The translations under genes were made by a program, and so were the position numbers. A stretch of 64,000 nt of DNA, from contig CAVQBN010000023.1 in assembly GCA_963710735.1 (NCBI GenBank), forward strand, positions 62,001-126,000. The letters run 5' to 3'. Numbering within the stretch: the stretch's first letter is position 1; each line of letters opens with the position of its first letter. Source of the stretch: FEN-1297 sp963710735. GTDB taxonomy: Bacteria; Bacteroidota; Ignavibacteria; Ignavibacteriales; Ignavibacteriaceae. Shown here in pieces: positions 47,017 to 56,103 of this stretch. The notes under the pieces are model-generated. The model was not told the DNA's origin. It made no database searches and was given only the letters and a program-made list of their open reading frames with translations.

Positions 47017-48066
47017 ATGCTTTTAGAAACATTAGATATTAAAACGAATGATGTTGTAATCTATTCTCAAAATCTTTTCAGTATAGATAAGAATTTTAAG
47101 ATTATATACAAAGATGATCCTACCAAAGTTGCAAAAGATATTGGGTATAATGAGGTATGCAGCTATATAAATGAATACACACCTAAAAATTTAATTATCT
47201 ATCGATTACTTACAAATGCAAAAGATTTTGGGTTAAGAATATCCAAGTACGGATTTTTTGTAAATATAAATGGCATCTCCGAATTAATTTATTTCGATCC
47301 GATATTTGCTATAAAGGAATTGGAAGATTATGCAGAAACTTTAAATTTGTTCGATATAAGATTTAGAATTCAGCAAGTCGGACTAACTACCCTTAATAGG
47401 ATTGGAGATATTCCCAATTACGCTGAAATTTATAGTGTAGATTTGGAAGCTACGGAAGCAAAATTTCAAAACGATAAGGTATTTGTAGATGCGATTTTCG
47501 CTTTCGATGAGGTTGTAAAAGGGAATGTTAATATTGAAGAAGAAATTGACCCGCCGGATAAAAAGCCTTTCCTTAAACAACAAGAACAATTCAAGACCAA
47601 AAAAGTTGAAACCAAAAAAGAAGAATTAATACGCCCAAAGAAAAATAAGACATTGACAAAAGACGGTTTTAAAATCATTCACCACGATATTTCTGAAGAT
47701 CAGGATTTTGATTACAAGGAAATAATGAAAATAAATGTAAAGCATGGATATCGTACTGAAGAAAAAAAGAAGAATAAAACCAATCCCACTTCGGAGATGG
47801 CATCGTCAACAAATTCTTCAGAATTGGTACCAAAATTAGTTAAGCATAATCATAAGGAACAAAGTTCTTTTAGAAAATATCTTGAAAGCAGTCAGTCTAA
47901 TAAAAAAGATAAAAAGGATACTACTCAAACTCCGACGGAAGAAAAAGCTTCTCAACTTATTGAAATCTTTAAATCTTCTTCTCCTCTGAATAAATTAGTA
48001 GATGGAAGAGGGGATAAACAAGTTGTACTAAAATTAAATAAAAAAAGAAAATCCGAAGAATATTAA
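47017..48066 (+). CDS. Hypothetical protein with charged C-terminal half
   Basis: 349 residues, family not recognised. The first ~185 residues are a compact alpha/beta-looking domain (LETLDIKTNDVVIYSQNLFS at the start). The second half is Lys/Glu-rich and probably disordered, with short hydrophobic islands, and ends in a Lys-rich tail. No signal peptide or membrane span. It converges with the minus-strand AAA ATPase gene, with only four bases between the stops. No function proposed. Confidence 0.6.
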   Translation: MLLETLDIKTNDVVIYSQNLFSIDKNFKIIYKDDPTKVAKDIGYNEVCSYINEYTPKNLIIYRLLTNAKDFGLRISKYGFFVNINGISELIYFDPIFAIKELEDYAETLNLFDIRFRIQQVGLTTLNRIGDIPNYAEIYSVDLEATEAKFQNDKVFVDAIFAFDEVVKGNVNIEEEIDPPDKKPFLKQQEQFKTKKVETKKEELIRPKKNKTLTKDGFKIIHHDISEDQDFDYKEIMKINVKHGYRTEEKKKNKTNPTSEMASSTNSSELVPKLVKHNHKEQSSFRKYLESSQSNKKDKKDTTQTPTEEKASQLIEIFKSSSPLNKLVDGRGDKQVVLKLNKKRKSEEY

Positions 48067-48070
48067 TTAC

Positions 48071-49585
48071 CTACCTGTAAAAATCATCTGTCCCGGTAAT
48101 GTTTTGATCGTCTTCATCTTCATTGTTTATTGAAAACATTGTACTAAGCATGTCTTTAAATTGTAATCCATATTCAAGTTTGTACTTGCTAAGCATTGAA
48201 TATTCAGCTAATCCGTGAAGGACAAATTCCATAAGAAGTAATTGATTCTTGCCGTTTTCGTGAGGATGATATTTCTTAACCACTTCTTTTAAACCGGGAA
48301 CAGAAGTTAGGATCCGTTCGTATTCTTTGTCCGATACTGTATTTAATATATCCACCGTATTACCTTTACTAAACCAGCTGCTAATAGATTGATACGGATT
48401 TAATTCCTGGTTTTTCTTTATTTTTTCCGGGGAAGGGAAGTAATCTTGAAATAATGTTTTTACTGCTTTACTTATTAAAATGTAAGCTACTTTTGAGGGG
48501 CCTTCCTGCTCACCTTCATAAACCAATTCTATTTTTCCAGTTAATGATGGGATCACTCCGTAAATATCTGATATCCTAAGTGAAGTACTGCTTTCATTAT
48601 TAATTATCATCCTTCTTTCAGCAGTGCTTATTAAATTTTCATACGCTGAAATTGTAAGCCTAGCCGATACACCGCTTTTGGAATCAATGTATTCGCTCTG
48701 TCTTGCTTCAAAAGATATTTGTTCAACAAGATTATCCATTAACTCACTTTTAGTAATTGTATCACATTGTTCAGGGGATAAATCAGATTCTTGTTTTGTT
48801 ATTTCTTTAGAAACAGAAATTGTTTTTGGATAATGAGTTAATATTTGAGAGTCAATTCTATCTTTTAACGGAGTTACTATTGAACCTCTATTTGTATAAT
48901 CTTCTGGATTTGCGGTAAACACAAATTGAATATCTAGCGGAAGTCTTACTTTGAATCCTCTTATTTGAATATCACTTTCCTGTAAGATGTTAAAAAGAGA
49001 AACCTGAATCCTTGCCTGCAGATCCGGCAATTCATTTATAACGAAAATTGAACGGTGGGATCTCGGTATTAAACCAAAATGAATTACTCTTTCATCAGAA
49101 TAAGGAAGCTTTAATGTAGCAGCTTTTATCGGATCAACATCTCCTATTAGATCAGCCACTGAAACATCCGGAGTTGCTAATTTTTCCGTGTATCTTTCCG
49201 AACGATGCAGCCACGAAATTTTTGTATCATCGCCGTGTTCTGCAATAAGATCTTTGGCTATCTTGGATAATGGTAATAGCGGATCATCATTTAATTCCGA
49301 ACCTTCAATTACCGGAATATATTCATCCAGTAAATTTATGAGCAGCCTGGCAATTTTTGTTTTGGCCTGTCCTCTCAATCCGAGAAGAATAATATTATGC
49401 CGAGAAAGAATTGCAGTCTGGATATCCGGAATGACAGTTTCATCATAACCCAAAATTCCTTTAAATGGATTTTCACCTTTTCTTAAAGCTTGAATTAAAT
49501 TTTTTCTTAATTCATTTTTTATGGAAATAGGTTTGTATCCATTCTTTTTCAGATCACCAATTGTTGAGATTGAATTTATTTTCAT
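48071..49585 (-). CDS. AAA+ ATPase of the MoxR/magnesium-chelatase-I type
   Basis: 504 residues. Walker A GLRGQAKT at 69-76, a Walker B-like FVINELPDLQARIQ segment near 195, and the sensor-type FVFTANPEDYTNRG near 228. This pattern fits the helix-2-insert AAA+ clade that includes MoxR, RavA and BchI. The next upstream gene encodes a VWA protein, the usual partner. Such pairs act as chaperones or metal-insertion machines; the client is unknown. No bacteriochlorophyll genes are nearby, so a chelatase role is unlikely. Confidence 0.83.
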   Translation of the reverse strand: MKINSISTIGDLKKNGYKPISIKNELRKNLIQALRKGENPFKGILGYDETVIPDIQTAILSRHNIILLGLRGQAKTKIARLLINLLDEYIPVIEGSELNDDPLLPLSKIAKDLIAEHGDDTKISWLHRSERYTEKLATPDVSVADLIGDVDPIKAATLKLPYSDERVIHFGLIPRSHRSIFVINELPDLQARIQVSLFNILQESDIQIRGFKVRLPLDIQFVFTANPEDYTNRGSIVTPLKDRIDSQILTHYPKTISVSKEITKQESDLSPEQCDTITKSELMDNLVEQISFEARQSEYIDSKSGVSARLTISAYENLISTAERRMIINNESSTSLRISDIYGVIPSLTGKIELVYEGEQEGPSKVAYILISKAVKTLFQDYFPSPEKIKKNQELNPYQSISSWFSKGNTVDILNTVSDKEYERILTSVPGLKEVVKKYHPHENGKNQLLLMEFVLHGLAEYSMLSKYKLEYGLQFKDMLSTMFSINNEDEDDQNITGTDDFYR

Positions 49586-49614
49586 GTTGAATGATGCTCC
49601 ATTTCAAAAATTAT

Positions 49615-50712
49615 TTACCTAACTCTTCTTCTTCTGTTTCTTATATAATCTTCAAATATATAATCGCCTAAACCGTTTAGGCTGCTGTAAAACGCTTTCC
49701 CGTTGTTTGTCTTAGTGAATTCTCTTACAAACTGCTGCAAGTAAGGATCTTGTGCAATCATAAAAGTTGTAATCGGAATATTTAATTTTCTGCAAGTGGC
49801 GGCTTGATCAAGAGTTCTGTTAACAATTTTTCTATCCAGGCCATAACTGTTTTTGTAATATTTTATTCCTTCTTTAAGGCAAGTAGGTTTACCGTCCGTA
49901 ATCATGAATATTTGTTTATTGCTGGTTTTACGTCTTCGAAGAATATCAATAGCAAGTTGTAAACCGGCTACAGTATTTGTATGATATGGCCCGACTTGAA
50001 GATATGGCAAATCCTTAATCTCAATAGGCCATGCATCATTACCGAAAACAATAATGTCTAAAGTATCTTTAGGGTATTTGGTAGTAATTAATTCTGAAAG
50101 TGCCATTGCAACTTTTTTAGCCGGTGTAATCCTATCTTCACCATAAAGTATCATTGAATGAGAAATATCAATCATCAACACTGTAGATGTAATTGCTTTA
50201 AAATCTTTTTCTTCAATTTCTAAATCATCTTCAGTTAGTTTGAAATCATCTATACCGTGATTTATTTGTGCGTTTTTAATGGAATCAGTTATATCAATTT
50301 GGTCTAATGTGTCGCCAAAGTAATATTCCCTTCTATCGGAAGTTAACTCATCGCCCTGACCAGTAAGAGGCGTTCTATGATTTCCTCTTGTAGATTTTTT
50401 TAATTTTCCGAATATTTCTTCTAGCGATTGACGTCTAATTGATTGTTCGCCTTTGGAAGTTAATATCAGTAATGTCCCGGCTTCGTTTTCTTCAATATAA
50501 TTCTTATCCTTAAGTTCCTGGATGAAATCTCCAATGCCGTAATTATTATTAGTCAACCCGTATTTTTGGTCAATTTGGCTTAACCAATTTAATGCTTCTG
50601 CAATATCGCCAGAAGTAATAGTGAGAAGTTGTAAAAATATTTTTAGAAGATTTTCAAAACTTCCTCCCGAGTTTTGCTCAGGCACATAATCTGTAAATCT
50701 GGTCCCAATCAT
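49615..50712 (-). CDS. VWA-domain protein paired with AAA ATPase
   Basis: 365 residues. The N-terminal ~110 residues are helical and winged-helix-like. A VWA domain follows with an intact MIDAS: DISHS at 182-186, Thr in PYHTNTVAG and Asp in MITDGKPT. The C-terminus is Arg-rich. The gene lies 29 bases upstream of the AAA ATPase gene on the same strand, so they are probably co-transcribed. The AAA motor likely acts through this metal-binding adaptor. Confidence 0.82.
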   Translation of the reverse strand: MIGTRFTDYVPEQNSGGSFENLLKIFLQLLTITSGDIAEALNWLSQIDQKYGLTNNNYGIGDFIQELKDKNYIEENEAGTLLILTSKGEQSIRRQSLEEIFGKLKKSTRGNHRTPLTGQGDELTSDRREYYFGDTLDQIDITDSIKNAQINHGIDDFKLTEDDLEIEEKDFKAITSTVLMIDISHSMILYGEDRITPAKKVAMALSELITTKYPKDTLDIIVFGNDAWPIEIKDLPYLQVGPYHTNTVAGLQLAIDILRRRKTSNKQIFMITDGKPTCLKEGIKYYKNSYGLDRKIVNRTLDQAATCRKLNIPITTFMIAQDPYLQQFVREFTKTNNGKAFYSSLNGLGDYIFEDYIRNRRRRVR

Positions 50713-50900
50713 AATTTGTTTCTGTTTTTCTTGTTTAACAATAAGATTATGATATTAGTTCAGTAATTCAAGGAAGAAATTTTAACTAATTCAGGTTTTT
50801 ATTTATATGAATAAGAAAAGGAATTATTAAGAATAGTATTGTGTTATTTATCAAATACAGTTTATTAAGTATCAAATATCATACATTAATACACAATGAT

Positions 50901-50934
50901 TTTAAAATGGGGCTGAAGGTTTATCAGCCCCATG
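50901..50934 (-). terminator. Terminator after clpP
   Basis: A perfect 10-bp stem ATGGGGCTGA/TCAGCCCCAT around a seven-base loop (50908-50934), read on the minus strand just after the clpP stop and followed by TTTT. It closes the tig-clpP transcript. Confidence 0.85.
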
Positions 50935-50941
50935 TAAAAAT

Positions 50942-51568
50942 TTATTTTTTATCGGAAGGAATTCTTCTTTCCAGAATGTTATCAATTAAATGGTATTCTT
51001 TAGCTTCTGACGCTGATAAAAAATAGTCTCTATCGCAATCTTTTTGTATTTCTTCAAAGGTTTTTCCGGTATGATCAGCTAGAATATTATATAGTACATC
51101 TCTGGTCTTAATCATTTCTTTTGCATGTATTTCTATATCTGTTGTTTGGCCTTGCAATCCTCCAACCCATGGCTGGTGAATCATGATTCTAGAATTAGGC
51201 AGGCTAGTGCGTTTACCGGCTGCTCCTCCGGCAAGGAGTATAGCACCCATGCTGGCGGCCATTCCTACGCATATTGTTGCGACATCCGGTTTCACATATT
51301 TCATCGTATCATAAATTGCTAATCCCGCAGATACGCTTCCACCGGGAGAATTAATATAAAGATTTATATCTTTTTCAGAATCCTCAGCTTCAAGAAAAAT
51401 CAATTGTGCAATTGTTAAACTGGCTATGTGATCATCTATTGGAGTACCAATAAAAATTATTCTCTCTCTTAATAAACGAGAGTAAATATCCATTCCTCTT
51501 TCCCCACGGCCGGTTTGTTCAATAACGTAGGGTACTAACTGATTATATATTTCAAATTTCTTTGTCAT
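50942..51568 (-). CDS. clpP: ATP-dependent Clp protease proteolytic subunit
   Basis: 208 residues. Catalytic Ser106 (GMAASMGA), His131 (MIHQPW) and an Asp in the CDRDYFLSA region. It forms the proteolytic barrel used by ClpX/ClpA-type unfoldases. The start overlaps the tig stop by four bases. No clpX follows; a VWA gene on the same strand is next after a terminator. Confidence 0.96.
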   Translation of the reverse strand: MTKKFEIYNQLVPYVIEQTGRGERGMDIYSRLLRERIIFIGTPIDDHIASLTIAQLIFLEAEDSEKDINLYINSPGGSVSAGLAIYDTMKYVKPDVATICVGMAASMGAILLAGGAAGKRTSLPNSRIMIHQPWVGGLQGQTTDIEIHAKEMIKTRDVLYNILADHTGKTFEEIQKDCDRDYFLSASEAKEYHLIDNILERRIPSDKK

Positions 51569-52881
51569 TTGGTTTCCTTCGTTTCGTTTTGTAAAAGTTT
51601 ATTAGGCTCTACTTTTTTAATGATATTTTTTTCTTTAAGGAAATCTAACAATTTTTTATCAACTACCTTTTCTCCATAGTTTGAAGATTTATAGTAATTT
51701 ATAAGTTTATCAACTGCAATCCCGGTTTTTTCAGCATCTTTAGTTGCTAGTTCGTTCAACTCTTCATCTGTAATAGAAATATTTTCTTTCTTCTGGATAG
51801 CGTCTTTTATCAAGAACCACTTAACATTAAATTCCGCACTTTTCCTTAATCTATTTGATGCTTCATTTTTATCTATGTTTTTATAACCTTCTTTTTTAGC
51901 AGCTTCAACTTCGTTTTTTACTAAATCTTCCAGTACATTAGTAACAAGTGTAGACGGGGGATTGAAGTCATTATTTTTTATTATCGAACTAATCAATTTA
52001 TCCTGTGTTATTTCATCATTACGCTGATCATAATATTTCTGAATATCATTTCTAATTTCGATTCTTAGATCCGCCTCATTATTCACTTTATCTTTAGTCA
52101 CCTTTTTAATCAATTCTTCGTTTAATTCGGGCATTAAAATTTTCTTGATGTCCTTTATTAAAGCACTATAAATATATTTCTCTTTTATATTTTCCTCTTC
52201 ACCTTTTTCGTTCTTATTTACTCTTTCATCCGTAAATGTAAAGGAAAAAGTATCGCCGACTTTTTTATCTTTAGAATTATCGACTATTTCTTTTTGAACT
52301 TGCTCATTAGTCAGATCAATCTGAAGTGATTCGGGTTTAGTATTGGGAAATACTTTACCTTCGTCATCAACTCTGGAAACTTCGACATCAAGAATATATT
52401 GGTTGCTGTCTACCAACTCAGCCTTTTCTGTTGTTCTGTTGGCATTAAGAATATATTTTATTTCGGATTCAACATCGTCATCCGTTATTTCATAATTAGG
52501 AATTTCGATTTCCAAACCGGTGTAATCTTTAACTTCCAATTCTGGCATAACTTCATATTTAACTTTGAAGAAAAGATCCGCACCGGGATTAAGTTTTATT
52601 TCTGTTAATGAAGGTTGTCCGATAGGATGTAAATGTTTTTCTTTAGCTATTTCCCAAAATTGATTATTTGCAACTTTCTCTGATGCCTCATGTTCTAATG
52701 CGTCACCATACATTTTCTTTAAAAGTGATAGAGGGACTTTCCCTTTCCGAAAACCTGATAATTGAATATTTTTTGTTTGTTTACGAACTTCAGTTTCAAT
52801 ATCTGTTTTTACTTCATCATAAGAAAAAGTAACTTCCACTTCTTTTTCGGTCAACGATAAATCTTTTACTTTTAATTCCAA
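51565..52881 (-). CDS. tig: Trigger factor
   Basis: 438 residues. The ribosome-binding signature is present (GFRKGKVPLSLLKKMYG near 45-60), then a peptidyl-prolyl isomerase region (~155-245) and a helical C-terminal chaperone domain. It binds nascent chains at the ribosome exit. The start is TTG, with GAGG five bases upstream on the minus strand. It lies 38 bases after a tRNA-Leu gene. Confidence 0.93.
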   Translation of the reverse strand: MELKVKDLSLTEKEVEVTFSYDEVKTDIETEVRKQTKNIQLSGFRKGKVPLSLLKKMYGDALEHEASEKVANNQFWEIAKEKHLHPIGQPSLTEIKLNPGADLFFKVKYEVMPELEVKDYTGLEIEIPNYEITDDDVESEIKYILNANRTTEKAELVDSNQYILDVEVSRVDDEGKVFPNTKPESLQIDLTNEQVQKEIVDNSKDKKVGDTFSFTFTDERVNKNEKGEEENIKEKYIYSALIKDIKKILMPELNEELIKKVTKDKVNNEADLRIEIRNDIQKYYDQRNDEITQDKLISSIIKNNDFNPPSTLVTNVLEDLVKNEVEAAKKEGYKNIDKNEASNRLRKSAEFNVKWFLIKDAIQKKENISITDEELNELATKDAEKTGIAVDKLINYYKSSNYGEKVVDKKLLDFLKEKNIIKKVEPNKLLQNETKETK

Positions 52882-52919
52882 ACTAACCTCGTACTTGAAA
52901 ATTATTAAAATGTTGAAAG

Positions 52920-53003
52920 TGCGAGAACGGGGACTCGAACCCCGACACCTATTCGGTACTAGATCCTAAGTCTAGCGCGTCTACCAAATTCCGCCATTCT
53001 CGC
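52920..53003 (-). tRNA. tRNA-Leu (anticodon UAG)
   Basis: Full cloverleaf on the minus strand. Acceptor stem GCGAGAA/TTCTCGC, D arm with GGTAGACGC, anticodon stem CTAGA/TCTAG with loop CTTAGGA (anticodon TAG), a long variable arm as expected for Leu, and T arm GGGGTTCGAGTCCCC. Discriminator base is A. The CCA end is not encoded, so it needs the CCA-adding enzyme. Confidence 0.96.
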
Positions 53004-53362
53004 ATAAGTTTTCACCTTAGTAACTAAGGAATTTGTGTTTAATGTTAAAAAAATGAACTATAAATATACTGTTATGAATATAGTTAAGCAAATGAATGAA
53101 TTGCTCCTTTCTCATGCTTATTTTGACCTTTTAACATTAAAAGTAGGATTATTATTACTCGCCAAACTTGACTAATTTATAACAATAGATCTTGATTTAC
53201 ATTAACCATTATTTTAATTTATTTAACACATTTGGCCTAACGGTGCAAAAACAAAAGATATAAAAATTTGCCGGAATTAAGTTTTTTAAAAAAATTGTAA
53301 TTATCTTAAGGTTTAAAAAATATTTAACTAAAAAATAAGTACCTTTATTAAACAGAGGATCA
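53004..53362. other. Intergenic region between divergent tRNA-Leu and PP2C genes
   Basis: 359 bases with no credible gene. A short inverted repeat CCTTAG-TAA-CTAAGG (53015-53029) lies just upstream of the tRNA. Promoters in both directions are expected but none can be called with confidence. Confidence 0.5.
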
Positions 53363-54091
53363 ATGAAATATAAGCACACCTTAATATCCAAAATCGGTTT
53401 AAAGAGAGTGGATAATGAAGATTCGGTAGGTGTATTTGAAGTTGAAAATGGATTGCTTGCTATTGTTTGTGATGGCTTAGGCGGTAATAAAGCAGGCGAA
53501 ATTGCATCTCAACTTACAGTTGAAACTATTCATGATGTCTTCAAAAATCAAATCGAAAATGATTATTTAGTAAGAATAGATAAATCAATCACAGAGGCAA
53601 ATCGAATAGTACTTGAGAAATCTTCGAATGATCTTGAACTCAATGGAATGGCAACAACTGCGGAAGTTTTATTTTTAAAAAATGATACTGCTTATTGGGG
53701 CCATGTGGGTGATTCTAGAATTTATAATCTAAGAAACAATAAATTAAAACAATTAACAAAAGATCATTCACTCGTTCAGAAGTTGGTTGATGAAGGTTAT
53801 CTGACACTTAAAGAAGCGGAAAATCATCCTAATAAGAATATAATTATGAGGGCGCTGGGAGACAGTCATGCAGTTGATGTTGATTTAAGTAAATTAAAAT
53901 TAAGCCAAAGAGATGATTTTAAATTTTTTATTTGTACTGATGGTGTTACTGCTGTATTAGGTGATTCTGACTTAATGGATATTCTAAAATTAAAAGATAT
54001 TGATATTATTGCTGATAAGGTTTGCAATTTGGTTGAAGAGAGAGGTGCTCCTGATAATTACTCTTTTGTATTAATAACGAAAATAGATTAA
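53363..54091 (+). CDS. PP2C-family Ser/Thr protein phosphatase
   Basis: 242 residues, soluble, of the bacterial PrpC/Stp type. Metal-binding motifs are intact: RVDNEDS (15-21), CDGLGGNKAGE (37-46), GHVGDSRIY, CTDGV and GAPDNYSFVLI. It probably reverses phosphorylation by the kinase encoded directly after it; the kinase ATG follows its stop with no gap. Confidence 0.92.
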   Translation: MKYKHTLISKIGLKRVDNEDSVGVFEVENGLLAIVCDGLGGNKAGEIASQLTVETIHDVFKNQIENDYLVRIDKSITEANRIVLEKSSNDLELNGMATTAEVLFLKNDTAYWGHVGDSRIYNLRNNKLKQLTKDHSLVQKLVDEGYLTLKEAENHPNKNIIMRALGDSHAVDVDLSKLKLSQRDDFKFFICTDGVTAVLGDSDLMDILKLKDIDIIADKVCNLVEERGAPDNYSFVLITKID

Positions 54092-55993
54092 ATGGTCGGC
54101 GGAATAATAGAAAATTATAAAATGATTTCCGTTCTTGGCGAAGGGGGGATGGGGATTGTCTATAAAGCATTCGATTTAAAACTCGAGCGGTATGTTGCTA
54201 TTAAAATACTTAATTCACAGGCATTATTGAATCCTCAATTTGTTGCCAGGTTTAAAAGAGAAGCTAAAAATCAAGCTAAATTAAATCATCCCAATATCGT
54301 TCCTGTATATGGTTTTGCCGAAGCCAACAGAACTTTGGGCATTGTAATGGAATATGTTGAAGGGGAAACTCTAGAAAATATAATTGAAAGAAACGGTAAA
54401 CTACCGTTGCTTGATGCTTTAAATATATTAAAGCAAATTCTTACCGGTGCTGATTATGCTCACTCTAAAGGATTTGTCCATCGCGATTTAAAACCTTCGA
54501 ATATTATTATTAGTAATGAAGGTGTCGCAAAGATAATGGATTTTGGAATTTCTAAATCTATGTTCGAATCCCAGGGAATTACTAAAACCGGAACAAAAAT
54601 AGGTACCATACTTTACATGAGCCCCGAGCAGATTAAAGCTATGGAGCCCACTGCGCAAAGTGATATTTATTCTATAGGAATTTCTTTCTTTGAAATGTTA
54701 AAGGGAAAAACACCTTTCGATGTCGGAAATGAATTCCAAATTATGGAGGCGCATTTAAAAAAGAATCCAACTAAACTCTCCAGCATGTCCGAAGAAATTC
54801 CGAATGAAGTTGATCGAATAATTGCAAAAGCTCTTAATAAATCCACCGCAAAAAGATATCAAACTTGCGGAGAATTTTTAATTGAAGTTGATAACTTAAT
54901 TGAACAGCTTACTTCTTCACAAACGAAAAAGAAAACCAGAACAAAAACAAAAGCAAAAATTCAGAATAACAAAAAATTCAAACTGAAAGTCCGTTTTTTT
55001 ATATTTGCTTTTTTTATCACGGTTTTGATTACTTCTCTTTTTTATTTCATGTATCATGATATTTTACATCTCTGGAGTAGAGTTAATAACGAAAAGGTAA
55101 TTACCAAACCAGTTAGTAATAGTTTTAATTTAGTTAGTACCAAATGGAAATCTGTCAATAGTCCAACTTTAAAGGGATTGAATTCGATTTCTTTTGTGAG
55201 TGATTCTACCGGATATGCATGCGGAGAAGAAGGGACTGTTATTAAAACAGTTAATGGCGGAAAGTCCTGGATATTTTTATCGGACTCTTCATCGATTAAT
55301 TTTTATGATATTAAATTTATTTCTCCTCAAAAAGGTTTTATTGTGGGAAGTAATGGTACAATTTTAAGTACCACCGATGAAGGAAATAATTGGCATAAGG
55401 TAAATTATAAGTCTCCAGCTTCACTTTTTAAGATATGTTTTCTTAAAAATACTACAGTTGGCTTTATAGTTGGCGCAAATGGAACCATTTTGAAAACTTA
55501 TGATAATGGGGTCCACTGGCTGCAGATTCCCGCACCTTCAAAGGAAGTTTTTTACAGCATTTCCTTCGCAGATGCAAATAATGGATATGTTGTGGGGAAA
55601 AACGGAATAATTTTAAAATCACCAGATCAGGGGAATACTTGGATTGAAGATAATAAATTAAATAATCAATATATTAAAGATATTTATTTCATTAATAATA
55701 AAATTGGAATATTAGCCGGAGGAAACGGGGAAATAGCAAGAACTTCTGACGGAGGCAAGGATTGGGAAATAATCCCGACAAAAATTGCTTCCGGTTTGTA
55801 TTCTGTAAATTTCTTGAATCAAGACACCGGAATAATTCTTGGCGGTAACGGTGAAATTTTAATTTCAAAAGATTCCGGGAAAACCTGGGATATATCCCAA
55901 AGTGGTGTTTATGCATCCCTTAATGGTAGTTCAGAAACGCCTTCAAATAAAATTTATATTGTAACAAATATCGGTAAAATTCTATCCAATTGA
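54092..55993 (+). CDS. Membrane Ser/Thr protein kinase with extracytoplasmic YCF48-like propeller
   Basis: 633 residues. Kinase domain ~8-275: glycine loop GEGGMG (16-21), Lys38, HRDLKPSN (130-137), DFG (150-152) and APE-like SPEQ. Then a basic juxtamembrane region, one span at ~301-321, and an outside domain of at least six repeats (~365-610). Each has the pattern G-x-x-x-G-x-x-G-x-I-x-x-T-x-D-x-G-x-x-W, typical of YCF48/BNR blades. Most PknB-type kinases use PASTA or other domains here. It probably senses an envelope signal; ligand unknown. Catalytic residues are complete. Confidence 0.9.
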   Translation: MVGGIIENYKMISVLGEGGMGIVYKAFDLKLERYVAIKILNSQALLNPQFVARFKREAKNQAKLNHPNIVPVYGFAEANRTLGIVMEYVEGETLENIIERNGKLPLLDALNILKQILTGADYAHSKGFVHRDLKPSNIIISNEGVAKIMDFGISKSMFESQGITKTGTKIGTILYMSPEQIKAMEPTAQSDIYSIGISFFEMLKGKTPFDVGNEFQIMEAHLKKNPTKLSSMSEEIPNEVDRIIAKALNKSTAKRYQTCGEFLIEVDNLIEQLTSSQTKKKTRTKTKAKIQNNKKFKLKVRFFIFAFFITVLITSLFYFMYHDILHLWSRVNNEKVITKPVSNSFNLVSTKWKSVNSPTLKGLNSISFVSDSTGYACGEEGTVIKTVNGGKSWIFLSDSSSINFYDIKFISPQKGFIVGSNGTILSTTDEGNNWHKVNYKSPASLFKICFLKNTTVGFIVGANGTILKTYDNGVHWLQIPAPSKEVFYSISFADANNGYVVGKNGIILKSPDQGNTWIEDNKLNNQYIKDIYFINNKIGILAGGNGEIARTSDGGKDWEIIPTKIASGLYSVNFLNQDTGIILGGNGEILISKDSGKTWDISQSGVYASLNGSSETPSNKIYIVTNIGKILSN

Positions 55994-56014
55994 GCCACGG
56001 CTCAAATTGATTTT
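55987..56014 (+). terminator. Terminator-like hairpin overlapping the kinase stop
   Basis: CAATTGAGC and GCTCAAATTG pair (9 bp with one bulged A) around a CACG loop, followed by only four T. The kinase TGA lies within the stem. Moderate support. Confidence 0.5.
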
Positions 56015-56103
56015 GCTAATCATAATATTTAATTTAACTTATCTAAATTACTGCAATCAATTTAAATTATTTTTTAAGTTCATTTATTCTTTAAGAGGGT
56101 ATA

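Noticed and set aside
48071..50712. AAA-VWA pair as a magnesium chelatase for bacteriochlorophyll
   Set aside because: No BchH-type subunit or other pigment gene is present; the general MoxR-VWA type fits better.
50841..51026. Plus-strand frame of 61 codons across the clpP terminator
   Set aside because: It overlaps the clpP 3' end and its terminator hairpin and has no ribosome site.
53209..53391. Minus-strand frame of 60 codons in the intergenic region before the phosphatase gene
   Set aside because: No ribosome site, A/T-driven composition, and it runs into the phosphatase start.
55200..55930. Repeated segments in the kinase gene as DNA repeats
   Set aside because: The repetition is at protein level (propeller blades); the DNA copies are diverged and are not a separate repeat element.
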